35,588 nt of DNA from an uncultured Elusimicrobium sp. (GCA_937891135.1 CALAFB010000053.1:1-35588); one strand, 5' to 3'. Counted from the stretch's first letter, positions 23,072 to 30,506 are shown. A program made the numbers and translations. The notes: generated by a model not told the origin, from the letters alone.

Positions 23072-23519
23072 AATCGTTTCGTTGCGTACGCTCAAAACCA
23101 AATTAGCTGCTGCGCGCAAAGCGGGGCAGAAGATTGTATTTACCAATGGCTGCTTTGATATTTTGCACGCCGGGCATGTAAGTATTTTGGAGTTTTGCCG
23201 CGCCAAAGGGGATTTGTTAGTCGTTGGTTTAAATAGTGATGATTCTGTGCGCCGCTTAAAAGGGCCTACGCGTCCGGTTAATAAACAAGCGGACCGTGCG
23301 CTCGTGTTAGCCGCGCTGGAAAGCGTCAGTTATGTGTGTATTTTTAAAGAGGATACCCCGTACAATTTAATTAAAGCCATTCGTCCGGACGTACTCGTCA
23401 AGGGCGGGGATTATAAACCTACGGAAATTGTAGGTCGCGAATTTGCCGGGAAAGTGGTACGTTTTGCTTTGTTAAAAGGCAGAAGCACTACCGGGATTAT
23501 TAAGAAGGTAAGCAAGTAA
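23055..23519 (+). CDS. rfaE2: D-glycero-beta-D-manno-heptose 1-phosphate adenylyltransferase
   Basis: A 154-residue nucleotidyltransferase that forms ADP-heptose for the inner core of lipopolysaccharide. It is the separate C-terminal half of the fused HldE. The ATP site is FTNGCFDILHAGHVSIL, with the HxGH signature (HAGH) at residues 38-41. LVVGLNSDDSVRRLKGPTRPVN and VLVKGGDYKPTEIVG follow, and GRSTTGIIKK ends the domain. It starts inside the accC stop region and reads in another frame. The kinase half (RfaE1) is not in this window. It implies a heptose-containing LPS or related glycoconjugate in this organism. Confidence 0.93.
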   Translation: MKAKNKIVSLRTLKTKLAAARKAGQKIVFTNGCFDILHAGHVSILEFCRAKGDLLVVGLNSDDSVRRLKGPTRPVNKQADRALVLAALESVSYVCIFKEDTPYNLIKAIRPDVLVKGGDYKPTEIVGREFAGKVVRFALLKGRSTTGIIKKVSK

Positions 23520-23551
23520 CCGCGTAAGCGGAATTTATCCACGAGGAAAGT

Positions 23552-24742
23552 ATGTCTGATATTTTTGAGAAGTGTTACAACTACAAAGACGCCAAAATAG
23601 CCATGCGTATGGGTATTTATGGCTATTTCCAACCCATTGAATCGGCCCAGGGGCCTGAAGTGATTTTAAACGGAAAGACCTATATTATGGCGGGCTCTAA
23701 CAACTATTTGGGCCTCGCCAACGACCCGGAAATGAAAAAAGCCGCTTTAGAAGCTGTGCAAAAATATGGTACAGGGGTTGCCGGCAGCCGTTTGCTTAAC
23801 GGCAATACCAAACTGGCGGATGAACTGGAAAAGAAACTTGCCAAATTTAAAAATAAACAAGCCGGGCTGTTGTTTGCCACGGGATATCAGATGAATTTAG
23901 GGGTGGTTTCATCCCTTATCAAAAAAGGCGATTATGCGATTGTGGATAAATTAGACCACGCCAGTATTTTGGATGGGGTGCGTCTTTCTGACGGGGAAAT
24001 GGCCCGCTTTAAACATAACGACCCGGCCGACTTAGAACGCGTAATTTCAAAATTACCTGCCGACGCCGGAAAACTGATTATCGTAGACGGCGTATTTAGT
24101 ATGGAAGGGGATATTTGCCCGCTGCCGGAAATTGTCAAAATCGGCAAGAAATACGGTGCGCGCATTATGGTAGATGATGCCCACGCTACGGGGATTATCG
24201 GTAAAACCGGGCGCGGTACGTGTGAATACTTCGGCCTAGAGAACGGCGAAGTGGACTTGATTGTAGGTACGTGTTCTAAGACGTTTGCCACCGTGGGCGG
24301 ATTTGTAGTTGGCGACGAACAAATTATCCACTATATGCGCCACAACGCACGCAGCCAGATTTTCTCGGCCTCTATGCCGCCTGCGTGTATTGCGTCCATT
24401 TCCAAAGCGGTGGATTTAATTTCCAACGATACTTCCCGCCGCGATAACTTGTTCCGCTTAACCGCGCTTCTTAAAAAAGGACTAGAGGACTTGGGCTTTG
24501 ATTTAGGTACCAGTTCCACGCCGATTTTGCCCGTGCATATCGGCACGAACGAGAACTGCTTTAAGATGTGGAAAGCCCTGCACGAAATGGGCATTTTTGC
24601 GAACCCGGTGATTTCGCCTGCCGTGCCTCCGGGTCGTGCGCTCATCCGCTTGACCTTAATGGCCACGCATACCGAAGCACACGTGCAAAAAATTATAGAT
24701 AGTTTTGCTGCTGCAGGCCGGGCGATTGGACTTATCAAATAA
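23552..24742 (+). CDS. Alpha-oxoamine synthase (KBL/BioF/serine palmitoyltransferase-like)
   Basis: A 396-residue PLP enzyme that condenses an amino acid with an acyl-CoA and releases CO2. The catalytic Lys is Lys243 in GTCSKTFATVGGF; HASILDG (His136) and VDDAHATG (208-215) bind the cofactor. The N-terminal NYLGL and the tail SPAVPPGRALIRLTLMATHT are family-wide. It could be glycine C-acetyltransferase (kbl), BioF or serine palmitoyltransferase. TCSKTFATVGGF and the lack of a threonine dehydrogenase or biotin neighbour slightly favour the last type. It is followed by a GNAT-fold gene after a terminator-like hairpin. The RBS is GAGGAAAG before ATG. Confidence 0.85.
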   Translation: MSDIFEKCYNYKDAKIAMRMGIYGYFQPIESAQGPEVILNGKTYIMAGSNNYLGLANDPEMKKAALEAVQKYGTGVAGSRLLNGNTKLADELEKKLAKFKNKQAGLLFATGYQMNLGVVSSLIKKGDYAIVDKLDHASILDGVRLSDGEMARFKHNDPADLERVISKLPADAGKLIIVDGVFSMEGDICPLPEIVKIGKKYGARIMVDDAHATGIIGKTGRGTCEYFGLENGEVDLIVGTCSKTFATVGGFVVGDEQIIHYMRHNARSQIFSASMPPACIASISKAVDLISNDTSRRDNLFRLTALLKKGLEDLGFDLGTSSTPILPVHIGTNENCFKMWKALHEMGIFANPVISPAVPPGRALIRLTLMATHTEAHVQKIIDSFAAAGRAIGLIK

Positions 24743-24746
24743 ATAA

Positions 24747-24772
24747 CCGCCCCGCAATGCGGGGCTTTTTAC
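24747..24772 (+). terminator. Hairpin between the oxoamine synthase and the GNAT gene
   Basis: GCCCCGC and GCGGGGC form a short-loop hairpin (loop AAT), followed by TTTTT. It would end most transcripts, so the GNAT gene may depend on read-through. Confidence 0.75.
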
Positions 24773-24786
24773 TTCGGGAGGGGGTT

Positions 24787-25893
24787 ATGGTAGAAATCCG
24801 GGAAATAACAGAAAAAGATTTAGACGCATTTATTGATTTTCCGTTTATACTGTACAAAAATGACCCGTACTGGGTGGGGGAATTAAAGTCCGAAACGCGT
24901 AAACTTTTGCAAAAGAATAATCCGTTTTGGCAGCAGGCCCCGCGCAAATTATTTATGGCCTATCAAGGCGGAAAGCCCGTTGGACGCCTATGCGCACTTG
25001 TCAATCAAAAATTTAATGACTACCACCGCGAGGACATTGGTTTCTTCGGATTTTTTGACTGTATTAACGATGAAACCGTTTCTACGGCTCTGTTTCAAGC
25101 GGCCGAAAATTGGTTCAAGACGCAAGGCGTTACCGTAGTGCGTGGTCCGGCCAGTCCGTCCAGTAACCACACGTATGGACTTTTGGTAGACGGGTTTGGC
25201 AGTATTCCCTCTATTATGATGCCGTACAATTATCCGTATTACGCAAATCTAATTGAAGAATCCGGGTTTACCAAAGCCAAAGATTTACTCGCGTTTAAGC
25301 GCAGCAAAGAGGACCAATTTTCAGAGCGGTTTTTAAAAGTGTGTGCCCGATGCGAGAAGAAGGGGGGAATTACCCTGCGCCGGCTGGACCTAAAACATTT
25401 ACCGCAAGAGGCTGAAATTATCCGTGAAATTTATAACAAGGCCTGGGCAGAAAACTGGGGTTTTGTGCCACTTACTAAGCAGGAAATGTCGGACATTGTG
25501 CACGAACTCAAACCTATTTTGCGTATAGAAGGTACGTGTATTTTGGAAGAAAACGGCGTGCCGGCGGGGTTTTATATTTGTATTCCCAATATGAACCACG
25601 TATTTAAAATTTTACGCGGTTCACTCACAAACCCGCTGCGGCTGGTGCGTGCGCTGTGGGCATGGCGGAAAATTAAAGATGCGCGTTTAATTATGCTGGG
25701 CGTGCTGCCCGAATTTAGAAAGCGCGGCATTGATTTGATTTTGATTAAGCACATTATTACGCACGGGGTAGCGGTGTGGGATTGGGCAGAACTTTCCTGG
25801 GTGCTGGAAGACAACGCGGGGATGCTGCGCGGCATAGAAGAATGCGGGTGTCACTTCAGCAAACGCTACCGCGTATATCAGAAATCTATTTAA
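24787..25893 (+). CDS. GNAT-fold acyltransferase-like protein
   Basis: A 368-residue protein. The ATG at 24787 has GGGAGGGGG upstream; the open frame to 24757 crosses the terminator hairpin. The pattern DYPYWVGELKSE-like start (NDPYWVGELKSETRKLL), GPASPSSNHTYGLLVDGFGSIPSIMMPYNYPYYANLIEESGFTKAKDLLAF, and LIMLGVLPEFRKRGIDLILIKHII resembles large GNAT-type proteins (E. coli YghO-like) often found near serine palmitoyltransferase genes. In Caulobacter a GNAT-related enzyme makes the amide bond of ceramide. Placement right after the alpha-oxoamine synthase would fit a sphingolipid-like pathway, but this is inference. The substrate is unknown. Confidence 0.65.
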   Translation: MVEIREITEKDLDAFIDFPFILYKNDPYWVGELKSETRKLLQKNNPFWQQAPRKLFMAYQGGKPVGRLCALVNQKFNDYHREDIGFFGFFDCINDETVSTALFQAAENWFKTQGVTVVRGPASPSSNHTYGLLVDGFGSIPSIMMPYNYPYYANLIEESGFTKAKDLLAFKRSKEDQFSERFLKVCARCEKKGGITLRRLDLKHLPQEAEIIREIYNKAWAENWGFVPLTKQEMSDIVHELKPILRIEGTCILEENGVPAGFYICIPNMNHVFKILRGSLTNPLRLVRALWAWRKIKDARLIMLGVLPEFRKRGIDLILIKHIITHGVAVWDWAELSWVLEDNAGMLRGIEECGCHFSKRYRVYQKSI

Positions 25894-25931
25894 TCGGACG
25901 AAGTATTATCTTGCCGTAGATGCTGTTGCCA

Positions 25932-26015
25932 ACTTTGCATTGGCGGTCAAACGCCTTGACTTTTTTTTGATATCTTCAAATTAAGTCATAGTCAAGAGAT
26001 ATCAAAATGCAAAGT
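25932..26015. repeat. Imperfect long inverted repeat
   Basis: ACTTTGCATT (25932-25941) and TTTTGATATCT (25965-25975) on the left match, in inverted order, the continuous AGATATCAAAATGCAAAGT on the right (25997-26015). About 23 bases interrupt the left arm. CTTGACT and AGTCAAG also pair. It may be a relic mobile or regulatory structure in the 379-base gap before rpsF. Confidence 0.5.
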
Positions 26016-26053
26016 AACCAGTCTAAAATGAGTTGTATACGAGAAATACTATT

Positions 26054-26149
26054 TTATAGGTCAGGTTTTAACCTGACGCAAGACGCAAGGCCAGTATTTA
26101 ACGTTGAAAGCAAACAACAACCCTTGTCAGGGCAAGCCCTGACCTATAA
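26054..26149. repeat. 96-bp repeat with 12-bp terminal inverted repeats, copy 1
   Basis: TTATAGGTCAGG at the left end is inverted at the right end as CCTGACCTATAA. Inner palindromes are AGGTTTTAACCT and GTCAGGGCAAGCCCTGAC. A second copy of identical length lies at 35241-35336. It has no coding capacity; it resembles a small MITE- or REP-like element. Confidence 0.7.
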
Positions 26150-26195
26150 GTGCTACTAAATACAAGGAAATCATTTTCTAAGTTCCTGTTTTTTT

Positions 26196-26203
26196 GCTAT
26201 AAT
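26196..26203 (+). promoter_or_regulatory. Extended -10 promoter of the rpsF operon
   Basis: TTGC followed by TATAAT (26198-26203) gives an extended -10 about 70 bases before the rpsF ATG. The -35 is weak. A CCCGG/CCGGG hairpin (26223-26237) lies in the leader, a possible site for S6:S18 feedback regulation (inference). Confidence 0.5.
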
Positions 26204-26272
26204 ATACACAGGTTATTGTGCACCCGGGAAACCGGGTTTCATTAACCTAAAACGCAAGAAAATAAAAGTATT

Positions 26273-26584
26273 ATGAAAACGTACGAAAGCGTAATTATTG
26301 TAAAACCCCAATTGTCCGATACGGAAGTGGGGAACTTCGTAACCAAAGTTAAAGAATTGATTACGAAAAACGGCGGGGAAGTAACCAGCGAAGAAAAACT
26401 GGGCAGAAGAAAATTCACCCATGAAATTAATCACCTTCGCGATGGTTTCTACCTCTATCTTAAGTTTAAAGCAGAACCCAAGTTTGTAAAAACCTTGGAA
26501 GAAACTTTAAAACTTAACGACAACGTGCTTCGCTCCATGACCATGGTAGCCTTGGAAATCAAAGCGAAGCCCGTAGTAAAATAG
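26273..26584 (+). CDS. rpsF: 30S ribosomal protein bS6
   Basis: A 103-residue bS6, which binds the platform of the 30S subunit with bS18. Family segments are MKTYESVIIVKP, GGEVTSEEKLGRRKFTHEINHLRDGFYLYLKFKAEP and LKLNDNVLRSMTM. The usual C-terminal acidic extension is short. It is the first gene of the rpsF-ssb-rpsR-rplI operon, a conserved order in many bacteria. The ATG at 26273 has no strong Shine-Dalgarno; AAGAAA is the nearest purine run. Confidence 0.95.
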   Translation: MKTYESVIIVKPQLSDTEVGNFVTKVKELITKNGGEVTSEEKLGRRKFTHEINHLRDGFYLYLKFKAEPKFVKTLEETLKLNDNVLRSMTMVALEIKAKPVVK

Positions 26585-26593
26585 GTCTAGTGT

Positions 26594-27043
26594 ATGCCAG
26601 CTCAAATTAAACTACCGGAACAAAACATAGTGCTTCTAGTCGGACGGTTAACACGTGACCCTAATGTGGCGTTTACGCAAAAGGGTCAGGCAGTGTGCCG
26701 TTGTGATATTGCGGTCAACCGCAGATATATGGATAAAACCACAAACGAGTGGAAAGACGATACCGTTTATGTTCCTGTCGTAATTTGGGGGGCTGCCGCA
26801 GAACGGTGTAAAGACCGCGTGAAGAAAGGTACCCCGGTTAGCGTGGAAGGCCGCTTGACGCTTAGCGAATACACCGACAAAACGACCGGGCAGACCCGCA
26901 AAAACTTGCAGGTTACTGCCAACAGAGTCCAAATCTTAGAATTTGGAGCAGCGGGCGCTTCCAGTTTTTCGGAAGGAGTGTCCCCGGCTGCAAAGGATGA
27001 CGTCCCCACTACTGACGTGACGGAAGATGACGTCCCTTTCTAA
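26594..27043 (+). CDS. ssb: Single-stranded DNA-binding protein
   Basis: A 149-residue SSB that coats single-stranded DNA in replication and repair. The OB-fold covers residues 1-115 (NIVLLVGRLTRDPNVAFTQKGQAVCRCDIAVNRRY, VYVPVVIWGAAAERCKDRVKKGTPVSVEGRLTLSEYTDKTTGQTRKNLQV). The C-terminal tail is TTDVTEDDVPF, the acidic tip (DDVPF) that recruits partner proteins; the classic tip is DDDIPF. It lies between rpsF and rpsR as in most bacteria. The gap to rpsF is only 9 bases. Confidence 0.96.
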   Translation: MPAQIKLPEQNIVLLVGRLTRDPNVAFTQKGQAVCRCDIAVNRRYMDKTTNEWKDDTVYVPVVIWGAAAERCKDRVKKGTPVSVEGRLTLSEYTDKTTGQTRKNLQVTANRVQILEFGAAGASSFSEGVSPAAKDDVPTTDVTEDDVPF

Positions 27044-27067
27044 CCTAAACCAAAGAGAGATATAAAA

Positions 27068-27397
27068 ATGGCTGAAGAATTAAACAATACCCAAGCCCCG
27101 GCCGCCGAAGCTGCTGCTCCGGCTGCTGTGAATACGGTCCGCACGGAACGCCCGGCCAGACCGTTTGGCAAACGGCGCTTTGAAAGCAGAAGAAAAGTCT
27201 GCAAACTTTGCGCCGAAAAGATGGATAACATCGACTATAAAAACTTCCAATTCGTAAAATCCTTTACGATGGAAAGCGGCAAAATTTTATCCCGCCGCAT
27301 TACCGGCACTTGCGCCAAGCACCAACGCCAAATCACCAAAGCGATTAAGCGTGACCGCAACTTGGCTATCTTGCCTTATTCCTTACCTAAAAAATAA
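27068..27397 (+). CDS. rpsR: 30S ribosomal protein bS18, zinc-binding form
   Basis: A 109-residue bS18. The core starts at about residue 38 with RRKVCKLCAEKMDNIDYKN and ends at LAILPYSLPKK. It carries CxxC (CKLC) and a CxxH (CAKH), the zinc-ribbon (C+) variant of S18. The N-terminal 37 residues are an Ala, Glu and Pro-rich extension (TQAPAAEAAAPAAVNTV) not found in typical S18. It partners bS6, encoded two genes upstream. Confidence 0.95.
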   Translation: MAEELNNTQAPAAEAAAPAAVNTVRTERPARPFGKRRFESRRKVCKLCAEKMDNIDYKNFQFVKSFTMESGKILSRRITGTCAKHQRQITKAIKRDRNLAILPYSLPKK

Positions 27398-27408
27398 GCG
27401 AGGTTTCT

Positions 27409-27903
27409 ATGAAAGTTATTTTGAAACAAAACGTGAAAAATTTAGGTATGGTGGGAACCGTAGTAGACGTAAAACCCGGCTATGCCCGTAACTTTTTAGT
27501 ACCGCACCGCTTGGCGGAAATCGCCACCGAAGGCGCGATTAAAAATTGGCAATTAGGTGCCGAACGCCGCCAAAAACGCATTGAAGCCGAACTGGCCGAA
27601 GCGCGCGTATTGGCTGAAAAACTGACCGGTATTGTGCTGCCGTTTACCAAAACGGTCAATGCAGACGGCGTGGTATTTGGTTCTGTCAACAAAGCCGATA
27701 TTTACAAAGCCCTCGTTGAAAAAGGCCATAAACTCGGCAAAGACGCTATTGAACTCAATATGCCGATTAAAGCCCTGGGCGAAACGGAAGTAAGCATTTA
27801 CTTAAAACCGACGGTATTTGCCAAAATCAAAGTGCAAATTAACCCGCTGACCACGGTAGAAGAAAAAATCGCAGACACCAAACCTGCCGAAGAAGCTAAA
27901 TAA
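27409..27903 (+). CDS. rplI: 50S ribosomal protein bL9
   Basis: A 164-residue bL9. The N-domain VILKQNVKNLGMVGTVVDVKPGYARNFLVPHRLAEIAT, the long connecting helix (QKRIEAELAEARVLAEKL) and the C-domain (ADGVVFGSVNKADIYKALVEKG, LGETEVSIYLKP) are complete. An Ala/Glu/Lys tail follows. It ends the rpsF operon, with a terminator 25 bases downstream. Confidence 0.96.
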   Translation: MKVILKQNVKNLGMVGTVVDVKPGYARNFLVPHRLAEIATEGAIKNWQLGAERRQKRIEAELAEARVLAEKLTGIVLPFTKTVNADGVVFGSVNKADIYKALVEKGHKLGKDAIELNMPIKALGETEVSIYLKPTVFAKIKVQINPLTTVEEKIADTKPAEEAK

Positions 27904-27928
27904 TTACAAAAAAACTTGCGTTTTAACA

Positions 27929-27960
27929 CACCGCCCCCTGTATTAACAGGGGGCGGTGTT
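27929..27960. terminator. Terminator between rplI and the convergent prepilin
   Basis: CACCGCCCCCTG pairs with CAGGGGGCGGTG around TATTAA. The T run on the plus side is weak (TTGCG); on the minus side TGTTAAAA follows. It lies between two convergent genes. Confidence 0.65.
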
Positions 27961-27974
27961 GCGTAATACGTTCG

Positions 27975-28730
27975 TTAATTCCATCCTTGTGTTTGTAATG
28001 AATTACATAAATATTCGGATAACGCTTTTTTGTTTCCATTGGGGTTATATGTGCAGCCTTTGTTCCAAATGCCGTCAGCAGAACGTTCTAGCATTAACGA
28101 TACTGGTATTTCCTTTTCGTAATCTAATAATGCTATTGAACAAAAAGGTTCTGATCCTACTTCACAAAATATGAAACAATTAAATGTTTTATCTGAATTT
28201 CCACATAATTTATCTATGCTGGTAGATAGATCTATATCTAACAATTCTGGATTGGCGATAAAGTCTATATCTTGAATTCCATGTTGTAAAACGTGGATAT
28301 CTACTGCTTTTTGCAGTTCTTGCGTCAACAGAACTGCTTCACTAAGTCGTGCTTTGGCCACGGCCTTTTGGTATTGCGGCAAGGCCACCGCCGCCAAAAT
28401 ACCAATGATTAGAACTACTACAAGCAGCTCAATGAGCGTAAATCCGCGGGAAATTATCCCTTGTGGTAATGAAGTCATAGCCTCATTATCTTCCCCCCTG
28501 CGTGGGGGAAATGGCACATAGTGCCAAAGAAAATTAGTTTTTCCGCTTTGAGGGAGTACCGCCGTTAGGCGGGGCAAAATAGGACTTTTCTTAGTAGCCC
28601 CTCTTTTTGTCGCTAACGCGCCCCCCGGACAAAAACCTTCCGGGGCTAAAGGTTTTTCCCCACAAGGGGGACAAATAACCACATTCTCAATTTGCGTATA
28701 ACCCCGCCGGGTATTGTTGTTCTTCTTCAT
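27975..28730 (-). CDS. Type IV prepilin with 96-residue leader peptide
   Basis: A filament subunit with processing site SRG/FTLIELLVVV after residue 96, the longest leader in the window. The ATG at 28730 has GGAGAGGAAA upstream; the frame extends further to 28865 but there it lies on the leader RNA. The leader starts KKNNNTRRGYTQIENVVICPPC: RRGYTQIE looks like a decayed RRGFTLIE, and ICPPC and TKRGATKK match the prepilin at 4814. Palindromes encode most of the rest. The mature domain is similar in style to the one at 4814, with Cys residues (KLCGN, FNCFIFCEVG, PFCSIA, GCTYN, YLCNS). Confidence 0.85.
   Translation of the reverse strand: MKKNNNTRRGYTQIENVVICPPCGEKPLAPEGFCPGGALATKRGATKKSPILPRLTAVLPQSGKTNFLWHYVPFPPRRGEDNEAMTSLPQGIISRGFTLIELLVVVLIIGILAAVALPQYQKAVAKARLSEAVLLTQELQKAVDIHVLQHGIQDIDFIANPELLDIDLSTSIDKLCGNSDKTFNCFIFCEVGSEPFCSIALLDYEKEIPVSLMLERSADGIWNKGCTYNPNGNKKALSEYLCNSLQTQGWN
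28485..28678 (-). repeat. Chain of palindromes inside a prepilin leader
   Basis: Plus-strand view: TTCCCCCC/GGGGGAA around 28490-28510, GGCAC/GTGCC around 28512-28526, ACCGCC/GGCGG around 28557-28575, and CCCCCCGGA...TTCCGGGG around 28620-28646. The last one has the loop GAAGGTTTTT on the minus strand, shared with the palindrome at 1688-1710. The frame stays open. Confidence 0.6.
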
Positions 28731-28780
28731 ATATTTTCCTCTCCGGTTTAAAATCAATTCCTCTGCCTGGAAAACGCACA

Positions 28781-28978
28781 TAAAAACGGCCGATACCGCC
28801 GAGAGAAATGAAGGGCTCCGACAACAACAGCCGTAGCTTGCCAAAATAGGACAAACATTCGGCACAATACAACCGGGTAATTAGTCCGTTTCCATTGTGC
28901 CTGATTGGGCTGTCTTTGGTCTTCATTTCAATTTGGGTTTTCCAAAATGCCGCGTATCAAATACGCTTCCAAAAACAG
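28781..28978 (-). ncRNA. Prepilin leader RNA, copy D (pseudoknotted 5' UTR)
   Basis: Plus-strand coordinates. Hairpin 1: ATACGC (28961-28966) with GCGTAT (28952-28957). Hairpin 2 read on the minus strand: ATTTTGG and CCCAAAT with an AAAA loop and one mismatch. Pseudoknot: minus-strand GAAATGAAG (28921-28929) with CTTCATTTC (28805-28813), 9 pairs. Central hairpin: GGCACAAT (28861-28868) with ATTGTGCC (28894-28901), loop with ACTAATTACCCG (28874-28885). 3' stem: ACGGC with GCCGT, followed by TTTTT. The inner stem under the pseudoknot loop is weaker than in copies A and B. It occupies most of the 399-base gap before rplS. Confidence 0.75.
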
Positions 28979-28994
28979 AAAAAATTGTATCTAT

Positions 28995-29023
28995 AGTATA
29001 ATAAAAACTAGGTTGCTTTTCAA
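28995..29023 (-). promoter_or_regulatory. Sigma70-type promoter of leader RNA copy D
   Basis: Minus strand: TTGAAA (29018-29023), a 17-base spacer, TATACT (28995-29000), then 16 bases to CTGTTTTTGG. It matches the promoter at 4509-4537 in hexamers and spacing. Confidence 0.72.
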
Positions 29024-29050
29024 GGTAAAAGCCTGCTGCTTCCTTAACAT

Positions 29051-29088
29051 AAAACCGCCCTGCTGTGTACTTTAGCAGAGCGGTTTTA
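29051..29088. terminator. Terminator after rplS
   Basis: AAAACCGC and GCGGTTTT form the outer stem, CTGCT and AGCAG the inner stem. It is symmetric in A and T tails, so it may work both ways. It ends the fmt-to-rplS gene run. Confidence 0.8.
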
Positions 29089-29129
29089 CTTCCTAATTCG
29101 GAGTTTAAAAATTACTCGTTACAAAGTAA

Positions 29130-29534
29130 TTATTTCGCCTCGGCGGCCGGGGCTTCAGCGGCAGCGGTTTCAGCCGCAGCGTCGGTAGTACCGGTCGTTT
29201 TTTTGAGTTCCTGCAAGCGCGCGGCTTTGCCGGAGAGTTTGGTTAAGTAGTTCAGTTTCGCGCGGCGTACTTTACCAACTTTGAGCACTTCAATGCTGTC
29301 CACACGGGGGGAGTGAATCGGAAAAATGCGTTCCACACCCACACCAAAGGACACTTTGCGCACGGTGAATGTTTCGCCGATGCCAGCCCCTTTACGGGCA
29401 ATCACTACGCCGTCAAACGCTTGGATGCGTTCGTTGTCGCCTTCTACTACTTTTACTTTCACGCGGACCGTATCGCCCGCTTTAAAAACCGGGATATTGG
29501 TTTTTAAGTTATGTTTGATATCACTAATGTTCAT
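29130..29534 (-). CDS. rplS: 50S ribosomal protein bL19
   Basis: A 134-residue bL19. The core (IPVFKAGDTVRVKVKVVEGDNERIQAFDGVVIARKGAGIGETFTVRKVSFGVGVERIFPIHSPRVDSIEVLKVGKVRRAKLNYL, split across domains at residues 14-97) is normal. A 25-residue Ala/Glu-rich tail extends the C-terminus. It directly follows trmD (5 bases), the common rpsP-rimM-trmD-rplS order but without rimM. Confidence 0.95.
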   Translation of the reverse strand: MNISDIKHNLKTNIPVFKAGDTVRVKVKVVEGDNERIQAFDGVVIARKGAGIGETFTVRKVSFGVGVERIFPIHSPRVDSIEVLKVGKVRRAKLNYLTKLSGKAARLQELKKTTGTTDAAAETAAAEAPAAEAK

Positions 29535-29539
29535 AAATT

Positions 29540-30259
29540 TTACTTCCTCCGAATATTCTTCTTAGTCCGGCCCGCCGGCTTTGGTTGAGAGGCGTTTTCA
29601 AGCAAATCAGGCCGAAACTGCTTTGTAATTTCTACAGATTGTTCGCGTTTCCACGCGGCAATTTCCTTATGGTTGCCGTTTAAAAGTACTTGCGGAACCC
29701 GGCGTCCACGCCATACTTCCGGGCGGGTATACTGCGGTGCTTCCAACAAATTTTCTTCAAACGACTCAGACGACGTTACGTCTGTTTTTTTAAAAGTTCC
29801 CTTTTGAAGACGCGTAATACAATCAATCATTACGCACGCGGCTAATTCCCCGCCGGTTAGGATAAAGTCTCCCAAAGAAACTTCTGCATCCACCTCTGGG
29901 TAAATCCGGGCATCAATTCCTTCGTAGTGTCCGCACACGATAATGAGGTGGCGTTTCTTAGCCAATTTTTTAGCCAATTCTTGGTTAAATACTTGGCCGC
30001 GCGGACTGGTTAATACTACGTACGATGATTTCTTGCGCAGTTTGTTAATGGCCTGGTAGAGCGGTTCTGCCAACATTAACATTCCGGGCCCTCCGCCGTA
30101 TGGGCGGTCATCAATCGTTTTGTGTTTATCCGTGGTAAACTCCCGCGGATTTAACGTGCCCAGTTTAATTATCCCCGCCTTTCGGGCGCGCCCCACAATA
30201 CTTTGTGAAAGCGTGTTATCTACTAACTCGCCAAAAGGGGTGATAACGTCAATTTTCAT
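29540..30259 (-). CDS. trmD: tRNA (guanine37-N1)-methyltransferase
   Basis: A 239-residue SPOUT-class enzyme that methylates G37 of tRNAs using S-adenosylmethionine, preventing +1 frameshifting. The trefoil-knot motifs are present: DDRPYGGGPGMLMLAEPL, VVLTSPRGQVFNQELAKKL, IIVCGHYEGIDARIY and EVSLGDFILTGGELAACVMIDCITRL. The C-terminal domain ends in a Lys/Arg tail. Its ATG overlaps the khpA stop (ATGA, 4 bases), so the two are translationally coupled. Confidence 0.96.
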   Translation of the reverse strand: MKIDVITPFGELVDNTLSQSIVGRARKAGIIKLGTLNPREFTTDKHKTIDDRPYGGGPGMLMLAEPLYQAINKLRKKSSYVVLTSPRGQVFNQELAKKLAKKRHLIIVCGHYEGIDARIYPEVDAEVSLGDFILTGGELAACVMIDCITRLQKGTFKKTDVTSSESFEENLLEAPQYTRPEVWRGRRVPQVLLNGNHKEIAAWKREQSVEITKQFRPDLLENASQPKPAGRTKKNIRRK

Positions 30260-30492
30260 TCGTCTTCCAGCTTTAAAGTAACTTTTTTATCTTGGTTAAC
30301 GGCAGCGGCACTTAATACCGTGCGTACTGCTTTGATAATGCATCCGTCTTTACCAATGACGCGTCCTTTATCAGCTGCGTCTACTTTCGTAGACAGAAAA
30401 ACCCGGTTATTCTCCTCAACCGTTTCATTCACGACCACATTATCCGGTGTGGCGGAAAGTGATTTTAAGAGCAGGGTGGCTAACTCTTTCAT
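30256..30492 (-). CDS. khpA: KH-domain RNA-binding protein
   Basis: A 78-residue protein with one KH domain. The GxxG loop is GKDG in KGRVIGKDGCIIKAVRTVLSAAA. It is the KhpA/YlqC type, which binds RNA and acts with KhpB in cell-division and envelope regulation in Gram-positives. It lies between rpsP and trmD, its usual place. The GGGGGGACTAT before the ATG contains a purine-rich RBS. Confidence 0.92.
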   Translation of the reverse strand: MKELATLLLKSLSATPDNVVVNETVEENNRVFLSTKVDAADKGRVIGKDGCIIKAVRTVLSAAAVNQDKKVTLKLEDE

Positions 30493-30506
30493 AGTCCCCC
30501 CGGGGG

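Noticed and set aside
28731..28926. Open frames over leader RNA copy D, including a 45-residue N-terminal extension of the prepilin
   Set aside because: The paired stems explain the sequence better, and the ATG at 28730 has a good RBS.
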